Origin: Chanos chanos
Taxonomy: Eukaryota; Chordata; Actinopteri; Gonorynchiformes; Chanidae
DNA length: 64,000 bases
Assembly (NCBI RefSeq): GCF_902362185.1
Contig: NC_044507.1
Location: 22,622,044-22,686,043 of the forward strand
Reading direction: 5' to 3'
Positions 9,701 through 20,493 of this stretch are shown one piece after another (within the stretch, counting starts at the first letter, position 1; the number at the start of each line of letters is the position of its first letter). The translations under genes were made by a program, and so were the position numbers. Below the pieces are notes generated by a model, which did no database searches, was not told the DNA's origin, and was given only the letters and a program-made list of their open reading frames with translations.

Positions 9701-10212
9701 AAATATTTTGGAATGTTTTGATGGGCTTTGACAGCACAAATGATGGAATGAATTAATTTCTGATGTTTAATAGTAAGTATAATATTATAATACCATTATG
9801 AAATGAATAATGCAATACTAATAATGGAATAATGGTAATATAAAAGTATGGCTGATGTGAATAAAGTCATGGTTTTGAATGAAATGGATAAAAAGGGATG
9901 TAAAAGAGGTGAAAATGAATGCAAACATCTTGAAATATGCAACCAGTTCTGAATGCAGAATACGTTAAAAGGCATTTTTAAATGAAATTGGTTAAAAATG
10001 AGGCTTAATCAGTGACTGATGAACAACTGGAATTTCATTAATTGTTTTTGTTTTATTTATTAATTTGTATTTTATTTTATTTATTTATTTAATTTTTATG
10101 TAATGTGTATACAAATTATGTGAAGAAATTGGTGTTAAGGCAAGAAAGATGACATTATTCTTGTGCTGATGTAATGTTTGCAGCATTTTGATACAATAAA
10201 AAAAAAAAAAAA
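9460..10212 (+). mobile_element. Mutsu-like LINE copy A, 5'-truncated, in a 5S gene
   Basis: A 753-bp 3' end of a 5S-targeted non-LTR retrotransposon. It holds the last part of ORF2, a 3' UTR of about 500 bp and a terminal AATAAA plus A run. Flanks are GCACGCCCGATCT at 9447-9459 and 10213-10225, a 13-bp target duplication (14 if the ambiguous A counts). Five-prime truncation is the usual result of target-primed reverse transcription. Its sequence is closest to the fragment at 49688-50087, so it belongs to a different subfamily from copies B and C. Confidence 0.9.
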
Positions 10213-10310
10213 GCACGCCCGATCTCGTCCGATCTCGGAAGCTAAGCAGGGTCAGGCCTGGTTAGTACTTGGATGGGAAACCGCCTGGGAATACCAGGTG
10301 CTGTAAGCTT
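10213..10310 (+). pseudogene. 5S rRNA gene, 3' part (nt 23-120) after copy A
   Basis: Ninety-eight bases from GCACGCCC to the end. It has two substitutions relative to the intact genes, G64A (GTCAGGCC) and G89A (GGGAAACC), both within or near the internal promoter. The T run is only TTTT (10309-10312) before ATCTCTC. Confidence 0.93.
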
Positions 10311-10312
10311 TT

Positions 10313-10411
10313 ATCTCTCTTTTTTCCCTTCTCTCTCTGTCGCTCTTTCTCTCTGTCTCTTGTTTGTCTTTCCTCGGCTCTTCGCTGGCAATCCAGGTGA
10401 TTTTCATTTCG

Positions 10412-10452
<41 letters not shown>

Positions 10453-10927
10453 ACAATGAAGTATATCTGTAGCATGGAAGTCTTTTCTTGGTTTGGAAGA
10501 ACACCTGTTAGATTGCACTGCATAATGCTATATTCCTTTCTTTTGCCATATGAAGTGTTGTATGGTTTTGATCCCCATTGGAGGAGTTGGATGGGCTCGT
10601 TTGCGCAGAGAGAGCGGAGGAAAGTGCAAAGGAGAGAGAAAAGATGCATTGTTGTTTCATCAAGACAATGGTAAAAAAAAACCATAAACCAAAATGGGAA
10701 GCCTGTTTAAAGTGGGTGTAGTGCAGTGCGTGAGGCGGCGCGGTTTGAAGAAGTGGTTGCAGGTGTTCTGTGACGTCATAATGTGCTGTCTGAAGTCAGG
10801 GTCGGTGTGGCCGGCATTTAGGCGCTGGTCTGTGCCGGTTCGAGACTCTTAAAGCGAGGCATGAATCGTAAGTCAAACGGGAGCCCTTTGCTCATGTTCA
10901 AATAGGGCTTCTGCCGCCGCAGCATTC
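10313..10927 (+). other. 5S spacer, divergent class A-like
   Basis: CT microsatellite near 10418-10450, CRE at 10771-10778, upstream block to 10927. Contains GCCGGTTCGAGACTC near 10846, which resembles a tRNA B box but has no partner. Confidence 0.8.
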
Positions 10928-10957
10928 GCTTACGGCCATACCACCCTGAGCACGCCC
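10928..10957 (+). pseudogene. 5S rRNA gene, nt 1-30, split by Mutsu copy B
   Basis: Exact 5S nt 1-30 ending GAGCACGCCC, then LINE sequence ATTTCC. The far side resumes at 17237. Confidence 0.95.
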
Positions 10958-10998
10958 ATTTCCTTTGAGGTAGTGTTGAGCGAGGTTTTGGCAGCGGG

Positions 10999-11017
10999 GG
11001 GTGAGATACGCTCACCC
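10999..11017 (+). promoter_or_regulatory. Conserved 5' hairpin in Mutsu copy B
   Basis: GGGTGAG-ATACG-CTCACCC: a perfect 7-bp stem and 5-nt loop, 42 nt from the element's 5' end. The same 19 bases occur at the same place in copies C and E. Confidence 0.6.
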
Positions 11018-11160
11018 AATTTGTGTTTTTCTTGATTTTGTTTGAGTCATATTATTTTTATTTGTGAAGTATACTTTAATCGCTTCTGTTGGTTCACGAT
11101 CCGCACTCCCCGGCAGTTTCTTCTCTGCCTGGGGAGTAGTTTTTCTTTTTCGTTTCAACA

Positions 11161-12574
11161 ATGATGGACTTCTCGATAAACGACCACGGACTGGCAAATC
11201 GACCAAGAGAAATGGAAAAAGATTTGGCTAATGGCAACGAGATGAATGATTTCCTGGTGAACGAAAGCGGAACAGCAAAAAGACGACGAGAACTGAACAG
11301 TGGACTTAACACAAGTGATACAGAACTGACGAATACGATTGGGAATATTGAAAAGCAAGCAACAAATGATAATAGGAAGGAAAACAGAACAGGAGCTGGC
11401 AATGGAAACAGACAAAAACTGGCCAGTCGGCTACGCCAAGAAGTGAGGTATCAGAAAGACTACAAAAAAGAGGTGACACTAATAATTGAAATGAATGATA
11501 TTAAAAGGTATCAAATCGATTGACAAGAGACTTGGTCTGGGAAAGCTGATTGGTGTTCGGCAACGGCCAAACAACGAGATTGAAGTGACTTTAGAGAGTG
11601 AGGAGCTGTGTGGAGAATTGCTAGATGGAATATCAATTGATGGGCATATATACGATGTGCGAAGACTGTGTTCGATGGAACTGATGGTTTCTTTTCTCAG
11701 CTTGCCAACTTACATCTCTGACGCGGTCATATTGGAAAAACTGACGACTTGGGGAGTGACCCCCATCCTTCCTCTCCGGCGCCGATACTATCCAGACACC
11801 ACAGTGGTGGATGGTACTAGATATGTCCGTGTCAAGTTCCCAAAGGAAGTTGTTTCACTTCCCTACAGTGCTCGATTTGAGACTGGAGATGGCCCGCAGT
11901 ATTTCCGAGTAATTCACGACAAGCAAGTCAAAGTGTGTAGACTCTGTATGAGTCTGGAACATGTAATGCGGAGCTGTCCCCAGTTCGTGTGCCGGGAGTG
12001 TTTGGAGCAGGGGCATTACGTGAGGGACTGTCAAGCGACAAGATGCCCGGACTGCAACAGAGCAATGATTCGCTGCATGTGCGTGAACGCTGATGAACAG
12101 GAGGTGCTGGAGAAGGAGCAAACACCTGGAGGTGGGGAGGGGGGCTCCCCTGAGGAGCGGCATTCTAGCCAAGAGACCGCGGAGGAGATGGAAACGAAGG
12201 AGGAGGAGAGCCCAGCTTCGAAAGACTCCAAAGATAGCCCACATCATAGTGTGGGCTCACAAGGCAATGGAGTCGAGAGAGAGGAGCAAGAGGAGGACAA
12301 GACAAAGCAGGTGTTGCAAGGACCTGGAGAGATTGAAATGGTGGAAAGAGAGATGGATGAGACAGACGTTATGGATATGATGTGTGAAGCGGAGAAAGGA
12401 TTCTTAATGGATGAAGAAGGAAAAGGAATTGAAAGCGAAATGCCCAGAGAAAGACGGAAGAGAAGTAAGGTAAAGCCAAACTTGGAAACTGCTATAAGAA
12501 AACAACGACCGAGAAGAGAAAAGTTTAGAAAAATGTTAGAGAGGATGGGAGAGAGAATACATCTGAAACACTAG
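11161..12574 (+). pseudogene. Mutsu ORF1 (RNA-binding zinc-knuckle protein), copy B
   Basis: Nucleic-acid-binding protein of the LINE particle, about 470 codons. Start ATG 11161 (MMDFSINDHGLANRP) follows a 5' UTR of about 200 nt. The frame changes near 11500-11520, where a short stretch present in other copies (ACGGCAATGGAAATCATAAA) is missing. The second part runs to TAG 12572-12574. Two CX2CX4HX4C knuckles, CRLCMSLEHVMRSC and CRECLEQGHYVRDC, lie at about 11935-12030, followed by a third Cys-rich piece CPDCNRAMIRCMC and a long acidic, Glu/Lys-rich tail. Knuckles of this type bind the element RNA in the L1/Tx1 group. Confidence 0.85.
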
Positions 12575-12590
12575 AGGAAACGAAATTAGA

Positions 12591-15500
12591 ATGAGTGTCT
12601 GGACAATTTTTCTAACACTTAATCTAATGAATTTGTGTATTGTAAGTTTAAATGTAAGAGGTCTATCGAGTGTACAAAAGTTCCAAAAAGTATCTGAACT
12701 AACTAAAAATGTGGATGTTTTATGTATACAAGAAAACATACTGGGATGATGCAATAGCGGAGCATTTTAAAGGAATGTGGGATGGGGAAATATTTTATAG
12801 TAATGATGTCATAAGGAAAAAAGGAGTTGCAACTATGGTTAAAAGAGGGAGTTGTGACAAAGCGGAATTAGTACATAAAGATAACGGCAGAGTAGTGGCA
12901 ATTAAATTCACTAAAAACGAAGAGAGAATAACATTATGTAACATGCATGCACCAAATGTAGAGGAGCAAAAACGGTTATTTTTTGAAGGCCTTAGTGTTT
13001 TAATAAATAGGTGGGAGAAAGTTATTTTAACGGGATATTTTAATACCGTTTTAGAAAAAAGCGACATAGACGATAAAATGACATTTAGAGCAGACAGCGG
13101 ACGAGAGGAACTGAGGAAAGTGATGAGGGTACACAATTTAGTCGATGTGTGGAGAAGAAAGAATCAGGGGGCTCGGGATTTCTCTAGACGGCAAATTGTG
13201 AATGGAACGTTAAAACAGAGTAGAACTGATCTGTTTTTATGTCAAAGTGATTTAGAAATACATGTGATGAAGGTTTTTTGTAAAAGTAATACTTTTAGTG
13301 ACCATGAATTTTTGTATGTCACTATGGATTTTAGCGGGGTTGAGAGGGGTCCAGGGGTATGGGTATTTAATACAGAGTTGCTGAAAGATAAAGTGTAAAG
13401 ATTAGAAGTAGAGAATATAATAGTTAATAGCGTGGAATGTAACTTGACAATGACAATGACAATGATAAGAGAGTATGGTGGGACAATTTGAAAAGTAATA
13501 TTAAAAATTATTCAGTGGAGTGCAGTAAGAGAATTCAAAGAATGAGAAGGGGAAAAGAAAGAAATATTAGAAGAAACTTGGGTAAAGAACTACAAAGAGT
13601 CACAGAGGGAAAGGGGGACTTAGAAAAGATAGGAGTTAGAGGAGAAACTGAAACAAATAGAAGAGGAGAAGTATCGAGGGGCAATGATCAGAAGCAGAGC
13701 TAAAAATATGGTTGAAGGGGAAAAATGTACAAAATTCTTCCATTTGGAAAAACTAGACAGGGGGCAGACGCCATCAAATGTATTTTGACAGATGAATGGG
13801 AAAGGGTTAATAACACAGAGAGGCTCTTAAAAGAAAGATTTTACACCAACTTATTTCAAAGAAGGGGAATAGTCTTAGAAGATGAGCAGTTTTTACTTGA
13901 TCATGTCAAAGTCAGGCTATCAGAGGAAGACAAAGAAATGTGTGATCAGCAGATAACAGAGAGAGAAATTGAAGAAGCCATTAATCAGCTGAACAGAGGG
14001 AAAAGTCCTGGTCTAGATGGTTTTTCAAGTGAATTTTATAAGGTTTTTCAAAGTGTTTTAGTGCCTATTTTGTTTGATGTTTTTACAGAGATATTTCAGA
14101 GGGGAGAGCTTAGTCAAAGCATGAAGCAGGGAATGATAAAAATAATCTACAAGAAAAGAGGGGATGCTACTGACCTAAGGAATTTTAGACCTCTGAGTAT
14201 GTTGAACACGGATTATAAGATTTTAGCCAAGATTTTGGCAAATAGAATGAAGAAAATTCTGCCTGCGATCATAACCACCAATCAGGCATATGCTGTTCCA
14301 AATAGGGATATCTCTGATACAGTCAGCAACATAAGAGATATTTTATGGTACATGAGAGACAAAGCTGAGAGTGGGTATTTAGTAAGTTTGGACCTGGAAA
14401 AAGCATTTGACAGGGTGGAGCATCAGTACTTGTTTGATCTGCTGAAAAAGTTTGGGTTTGGGAAAAATATAAGGAGACGGTTGAGATGTCTCTATTTGGA
14501 CATTTTTAGCTGTATTAAGTGCAATGGCTTTTTAACTGATTTTATTCCTATCACAAGGTCCATCAGACAAGGATGTCCACTCTCTGCAATTTTATATACT
14601 ATCGTAGCGGAGCCTCTGGGCAAAGCCATAAATGCAGATGGGGGCTGTTATGACCCTGAGTCATAAATGTGTATTATTTTGTGTGCTGTTATTTTTCTCC
14701 CCCTGCCTGTGTGTGGTGCTGTTTCCTCCCCTGTCTGTTGTGTTTTCCCGTATGTCTTTTTAATGTCTTACTCCGCAGGTGGCGATTGAGGATTGGCCCA
14801 CGGTTGACGGCGCCAGTTTTAAAAAGACGCGTCATCCAGATGCCGGTCGTCTCTCGTTTTGTCCTGGCCACTTTGTCCGTGTCCGTTCGTTGTGCCTTGC
14901 TAATTCGTTGTGCCTTGCTAATTCGTTGTGTGTGTTTCAGAGATTCGTTGTATCGTTTGTAAAACTTTATGTGTGTATGTGATTTTCGTTGTTGTAAAAT
15001 AGTTGTAAATATTTTCGTGTTAACTGTTCGGGTAGTGGTAGGGGGTGTGAAGCCATTTTTGTTGGATCTTCTTTTCTCCTGTTTTTTCGTTAGGGAGTTA
15101 GGGAAGTTTTCTGTATTTCCTTTTCTTTTATTTTTGGAAAGCAGGTTATTTAGTTTGGGAAATATAGATTGTTTTGTTTGTTGTTTTGGCCGCGCTCACC
15201 CCCGAGGCTTTTTACTACCACTTTGTAAATAAATCACTTTTTTGGATTATAATTCGTGGGCACGGGTCATCACTGGGTACAGGAAAAGGGGGGGGTCACT
15301 TTTGTTATGCTCGGTACCCCTAGGCTGGGCATAACAGGGCATCAAGGGGGTTTTAGTTGAAAAGGTTGCTAAAGAAGTAATTTATCAATATGCTGATGAC
15401 ACCACATTAATTGTGAAGAATTTTAATAGTATAAATAACGCTATGGTGGTTTTAGAAAAGTACTGCAGGGGAACGGGAGCACAAATCAACCAAGATAAAA

Positions 15501-17031
15501 CAACCAAGATAAAAAAAGAGACCAGTAGTATTAAAATATTAGGAGTTCGATTGGGCATGGATGAAAAAAGGATCAGAGACACAGTGTGGGAAGAAATACT
15601 GAAGAGCATGGAGAAAAGATTACATTTTTGGAAGCAAAGGAATTTGCAATTAAGGGGGAAGGTTTTAGTGTTGAACTCTTTCTTTTTAGCAAAAATATGG
15701 TATGTTCTAGGTGTGGTAAGCTTGCCAATATGGACATATAAAAGAATTAAGATGGCTGTTTTAAATTTCTTGTGGAATGGGAAACCATCTAAGATTAGCT
15801 ACAATACTTTGATTTGGAGGGTGGAGGAGGGTTGACTAGGACTACTGGATGTATTTATTCAAATGAAAAGCTTGAGAGTAAAAACAATAAAAAAAATTTT
15901 AATGAAGACTTGCAGGGCTGGAAAGGAACACTAACATATTTTGTGGGGAAGTGTGGAGGGGAGATGGGAACAGCTTTTTAATGATGAAAATGAAAGAGAC
16001 CATGTTTAGTGACACACCTGAATTTTAGAAAGAGGTTTTTAGGGCTTGGGGGGACTTTTTAGAAAATGTGCGTTTTGATCTGAAAGGGAAAAAGCAGTTT
16101 TTACAACAGCCTTTGTTTTTAAATCCCATGATTTTAGCCAATGATCAGGAAGTCTATTTTAGAAACTGGTTTAATGCAGGGATAAAACAGCTGAAGGACA
16201 TTTTATACGTGGTTAGACCTGGGTTCCTCCCAACGCAAGCAATTGTTGATTTTATTGAAGAAATTGAAGAAGTTAAAAGTAAAGTGGCAGTCAACAATCA
16301 ATATAGGAAACTGAAGGAGGCGATACCAAAGGACTGGATTACAAGAATTGAGCAAAATGAACAAGAGGTTGAAAAGGACTTGCCTGAAGTGTTCTTAAAA
16401 ACTGTAGATGGAAATATACCTTTTAATTGCTGTGCACTGAGAACCTTTTATTCCTTTTTTAGAGCTAAAGAATTCATTGAACCCAGGTCTAATCTGTACT
16501 GGACCAGGCTGTACCCAAATCTTAATATCAAACACATTTGGAAGAATATTTGTTTTAATTTTAAGAGCCCTGTTTTTGAAAATTTTGATTTTTTTATTGA
16601 GGCATAACTGCATTTTAAATGAAATGAGATTGCTAAAAATGGGACTTTCTGAAAATGCAACATGAAAAGTATGTCTTGCTGAGGATGAAGGGCTGAGACA
16701 TATGTTTTTCAGGTGTAGAGACCTGCAGTGTTTTATTAGAAACTTGAAAGAGATTGTTAAAGGCCTGATATATGAAAGTGAAAGCATACAGCCTGAATGG
16801 GAGACATTATTCTTATTTGGATTTATTGGAAAGGCAAAAAATGCTCTGGCGCTCAACTTGTTTTTGTCAGTTGTGAGAGATGTGATCTGGAGTAGGAGGG
16901 TGATTGTAAAGCAAAGAAAGAAGAAGCTAAGGATCTGTACTTATTACAATCAGAAGCTAAAAGATGTTATTAACGTTTTGTATGAGTACTTTTACACAGC
17001 TGGAGAGCCTGACAGATTTGAAAATTTGTAA
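12591..17031 (+). pseudogene. Mutsu ORF2 (endonuclease-reverse transcriptase), copy B
   Basis: The enzyme that nicks the 5S gene and copies the RNA into it. ATG 12591 (MSVWTIFLTLNLMNLCIVSL) is 17 nt after the ORF1 stop. The AP-endonuclease part shows SLNVRGL, VDVLCIQE, NMHAPN, TGYFN (normally GDFN), SRTD and SDHEFL, with a frame change near 12735. The RT part shows SPGLDG, LDLEKAFD (14388-14411), IRQGCPLSA (about 14565-14591) and YADD (15389-15400). The solo LTR at 14646-15336 lies between the last two. Further frame breaks occur near 13400-13490, 13710 and 15835-16070. The C-terminal part ends at 17029-17031. Confidence 0.88.
14646..15336. mobile_element. Solo LTR inserted in the RT region of Mutsu copy B (fossil)
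   Basis: A 691-bp insert with ends TGTTATG...CATAACA, an exact 7-bp inverted pair. It is flanked by the 4-bp duplication GGGC (14642-14645 and 15337-15340). An AATAAA lies near 15227. No internal coding region remains, as expected after recombination between two LTRs. Family not determined, possibly Gypsy-like. It is younger than the Mutsu insertion that it interrupts. Confidence 0.85.
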
Positions 17032-17236
17032 AGAACAACCCTTTTATCAGTGAGAGGTGGAATGGACTTACTCTAATTTTACCTGATTGTAGTCGATGTG
17101 TTTAATTTGTTTTTTTTAACATTCATGGGACAAAGTGATGAGTGATTCTTTTTTAATGTAGTGTATTTATGATTTTGAATTTGTGAATGATTGATGTTTC
17201 TGTACTAATATTATTTCTAATAAAAGACAAAAAAAA

Positions 17237-17334
17237 GCACGCCCGATCTCGTCCGATCTCGGAAGCTAAGCAGGGTCGGGCCTGGTTAGTACTTGGATGG
17301 GAGACCGCCTGGGAATACCAGGTGCTGTAAGCTT
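17237..17334 (+). pseudogene. 5S rRNA gene, nt 23-120, after copy B
   Basis: Ninety-eight bases with no visible substitution. Boxes A and C are intact. The terminator is weaker: TTTT at 17333-17336, then CTCTC and TTTTTT at 17342-17347. Confidence 0.95.
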
Positions 17335-17484
17335 TTCTCTCTTTTTTATTTTTTCTTCTCTCTCTGTCTCTGTCTCTGTTTCTCTCTGTCTCTTGTCTGT
17401 CTTTCCTCGGCTCTTCGCTGGCAACCCAGGTGATTTTCATTTCGTCCTTTTTACTCTGTCTCTCTCTCTGTCTCTGTCTGCAGG

Positions 17485-17515
<31 letters not shown>

Positions 17516-17521
17516 GTCTGC

Positions 17522-17569
<48 letters not shown>

Positions 17570-17583
17570 GTCTCTGTCTGCAG

Positions 17584-17615
<32 letters not shown>

Positions 17616-17627
17616 GTCTCTGTCTGC

Positions 17628-17685
<58 letters not shown>

Positions 17686-17698
17686 GCCTCTGTCTGCA

Positions 17699-17741
<43 letters not shown>

Positions 17742-17754
17742 GTCTCTGTCTGCA

Positions 17755-17793
<39 letters not shown>

Positions 17794-17849
17794 GTCTCTG
17801 TCTGCAGCTCGCTCTCTCTCTCTCTCTCTCTCTGTCTGTCTCTGTCTGC

Positions 17850-17903
<54 letters not shown>

Positions 17904-18226
17904 GTCTCTGTCTGCAGCTCGCTCTCTCTCTCTCTGTCTGTCTCTGTCTGCAGCTCGCTCTCTCTCTCTCTGTCTGTCTCTGTCTGCAGCTCGCTCTCTC
18001 TCTCTCTGTCTGTCTCTGTCTGCAGCTCGCTCTCTCTCTCTCTCTGTCTCTCTCTGTCTGCGGCTCGCTCTCTCTCTCTCTCTCTCTGTCTGTCTCTGTC
18101 TGCAGCTCGCTCTCTCTCTCTCTCTCTCTCTCTGTCTGTCTCTGTCTGCAGCTCGCTCTCTCTCTCTCTCTCTGTCTGTCTCTGTCTGCATCTCTCTCTC
18201 TCTCTCTCTCTCTGTCTGTCTCTGTC

Positions 18227-18263
<37 letters not shown>

Positions 18264-18755
18264 TTGTGTAAGGACAGTGAAGAATATCTGTAGCATGGAA
18301 GTCTTTTCTTGGTTTGGAAGAACACCTTTTAGATTGCATTGCATAATGCCATATTCCTTTATGCTGCCATATGAAGTGTTGCATGATTTTGAGCCCCGTT
18401 GGAGGAGTTGGATGGGCTCGTTTGCGCGGAGAGAGCGGAGGAAAGAGCAAAGGAGAGAGACCAATTGCATTGTTGTTTTATCAAGACAATGGTCAAAAAC
18501 AAACATCAACCAAAAAGGGAAGCCTGTTTAAAGCGGGTGTAGTACAGTGTGTGAGGCGGCGCGGTTTGAAGAAGTTGTTGCAGGTTCCAGGTGCTTTGTG
18601 ACGTCATAACGAGCTGGCACAAGTCAGGGTCGGTGTGGCCGGTATTTAGGCGCTGGTCTGTGCCGGTGCGAGAGTCTTAAAGCGAGGCAGGAGTCGTAAG
18701 CCAAACGGAGAGCCTCTGCTCATGTTCAAATAGCGCTTCTGCCGCCGCAGCATTC
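17335..18755 (+). other. 5S spacer with greatly expanded CT minisatellite
   Basis: A 1.4-kb class A-like spacer. The CT tract has grown to about 800 bp (17451-18260). After it come AGTGAAGAATATCTGTAGC, the CRE block (TGACGTCA at 18599-18606) and the upstream block. No gene. Confidence 0.85.
17451..18262. repeat. CT minisatellite with regular CTGTCTGCAGCT cores
   Basis: About 19 higher-order units made of (CT)n followed by GTCTGTCTCTGTCTGCAG, with unit length varying from about 36 to 70 bp. Most units carry a PstI site (CTGCAG). Early units read GCAGCTCTC and later ones GCAGCTCGC, and the last two lose the site (GCATCTC). This looks like local expansion of the microsatellite found in every spacer. 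Confidence 0.9.
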
Positions 18756-18785
18756 GCCTACGGCCATACCACCCTGAGCACGCCC
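18756..18785 (+). pseudogene. 5S rRNA gene, nt 1-30, split by Mutsu copy C
   Basis: Reads GCCTACGG instead of GCTTACGG (T3C). Ends GAGCACGCCC, then ACTTCC of the LINE. Confidence 0.94.
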
Positions 18786-18826
18786 ACTTCCTATGAGCAA
18801 GTCTTGAGAGCGGTTTTGTCAGCGGA

Positions 18827-18845
18827 GGGTGAGATACGCTCACCC
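18827..18845 (+). promoter_or_regulatory. Conserved 5' hairpin in Mutsu copy C
   Basis: Identical stem-loop to copy B, 42 nt from the element's 5' end. The flanking sequence differs between the copies while the stem does not. Confidence 0.6.
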
Positions 18846-18957
18846 ATTTTTTTTCCAATCCTTTTTTCGTTCAATATTTTTTTGTACTTCTTTATTTCGA
18901 TTTTGTTCGCCCCCCAGTAGTCTTAATGCTTGGGGAGCCGCTGTTTTGTTTGTTAAA

Positions 18958-20493
18958 ATGAAGGATATTTCGGTTAGCGACCTTGGACTGGCAAAAGGAG
19001 AAAAAGAAATGCTTAATCCTAAGAAAAAGGTGACGGATTTTTCTGGCAAAGAACACGGACTGAATAATGGACAACGGCAATCTGGTAACTCTGAGGGTTC
19101 TTTGTATAGGCAATGAACTTGGATCGGGAAACAAACGTCGAGAAATGGATTATGGCCGAAAGCAGGAGGATTTTCAGTTGACAAAAGATATTGAGGAAAG
19201 CAAAAAAGAGACAGAGGAAATAAAAACATGACTGATAATTACAATGGTGTGAGAAGAGGCGAGATTGGAAAGATGCAAAAGAGAATAAAATACACGAGAG
19301 AATATAAAAAGAAGCAACAATGGTACTGGAGGTGCAAGATCTCACAAATGTGACGGCAATGGAAATCATAAAGGCGGTCAGCGAAAGGCTAGGAGCGGGA
19401 AAATTGATTGGTCTCAGACCAAGGCCTCTCAATGAATATGAGCTTACGTTGGAGAGTGAAGACTTGTGTGATGATCTGTCGGAGGGAGTATTACTGAGAG
19501 GACAGTTGTGCGAAGTAAGGAAATTAACTGAAATGGAGATGGTGGTTTCCTTCTTAAATCTACCAACATATATACCGGATGAGACGATTCTACAGAAGCT
19601 AGTGGGCTGGGGGGTGACTCCTGTTCTTCCGCTCAGGCGAAGATTTTATCCGGGGACAACTGTGGCGGACGGCACTCGCTATATAAAGGCGAAATTCCCA
19701 CGCGGGGTAGTCTCTTTGCCGTACAGCGTGAAGCTGGAGACAGGAGAAGGGCAGCAGTACTTTCGGGTCATACATGATCGGCAGGTGAAAACCTGTCGGT
19801 TGTGTATGAGCCCGGAACATGTTATGCGAAACTGCCCGCAATTTGCTTGCCGGGAGTGCCTTGAACAAGGGCGCTATGCAAGAGACTGCTCCGCGATTCG
19901 GTGTCCGGACTGCGAGAGAGCGCTTATCAGATGCGAGTATCGTTCGAGAGAAGAGGATGAAGAAGAGCTCTGAGAGCCTGAGCGGGAGGGAGGGGGTTGT
20001 TCCCCTCAGTCTCTGGTGGATACCCAAGAAATCATAGAGCTGATGGAAACAAACCAGGAAGTCGAACAGGAGCAACACAAGAAAGGAAAACACCAACAAA
20101 TCCAAGAAGAGGAGGGATGCAAGGAGAACGACAAAGAACACCAAAAAACTGAGGAATCTAATCAACGAAAAGAAGCGGATGAACGAAGCGAGGGAAGGGA
20201 GAAAGATAGGGAAGGAGAGGAGATAAGTTGGACACCATTGCCTGGACTCGAAGAAGCTCTAAGGGTGGTGAGTGAGGATGAAAAACAGAAAAGACAAAGT
20301 GATGACGACATACGAATTAAAAGGTATAAAGCCGAAAAGATCCTTTGAGAAAAAATCCAAAATAAATATAGATAAATTACTAGAACAACAAATCAGAAGA
20401 AGACAGGCTTATAAGAAGCAACTGGAAAAAAGAAGAGCTGAGCGTGATGACAACAGATTTCAAGTTCTTGCTGAAAAAGATATTGAGCAATGA
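18958..20493 (+). pseudogene. Mutsu ORF1, copy C
   Basis: ATG 18958 (MKDISVSDLGLAKGEKEM) matches the start of copy B. The first piece ends at 19116. The main piece 19320-19973 carries both knuckles (CRLCMSPEHVMRNC and CRECLEQGRYARDC). The second knuckle has R in place of the usual H, which would weaken zinc binding. A further piece in another frame runs to TGA 20491-20493 (...NRFQVLAEKDIEQ). The stop overlaps the ORF2 start as ATGA. Confidence 0.83.

Larger units (their letters stand above)
10958..17236 (+). mobile_element. Mutsu-like LINE copy B, full length, interrupted by a solo LTR
   Basis: A 5S-specific non-LTR retrotransposon of the L1/Tx1 lineage (Mutsu type), 6279 bp including a 691-bp LTR insertion. 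Order: 5' UTR with hairpin, ORF1 (zinc knuckles), ORF2 (AP endonuclease, RT, long C-terminal part), short 3' UTR, AATAAAAG and an A run. The 5' join follows 5S nt 30. The 3' join is at nt 23. The target duplication is therefore GCACGCCC. Both ORFs are broken, so the copy is dead unless supplied in trans. Copies C, D and E start at the same 5S base with ACTTCC or ACCTCC. Confidence 0.93.

Noticed and set aside
10840-10862. tRNA or SINE B box (GGTTCGAGACT) in a 5S spacer
   Set aside because: Present in this form in only one spacer, with no A box at the right distance and no tRNA fold. Other spacers read GGTGCGAGAGT.
14669-15232. Open frames of 67-97 codons within the LTR at 14646-15336
   Set aside because: Leu/Cys/Phe-rich frames from T-rich LTR DNA on either strand, with no similarity to known proteins.
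17153-18509. Three frames of 337-390 codons, and two + strand Leu/Ser frames, over the CT tract
   Set aside because: Any reading of a (CT)n tract is open. The product is low-complexity RE or SLSL repeats.
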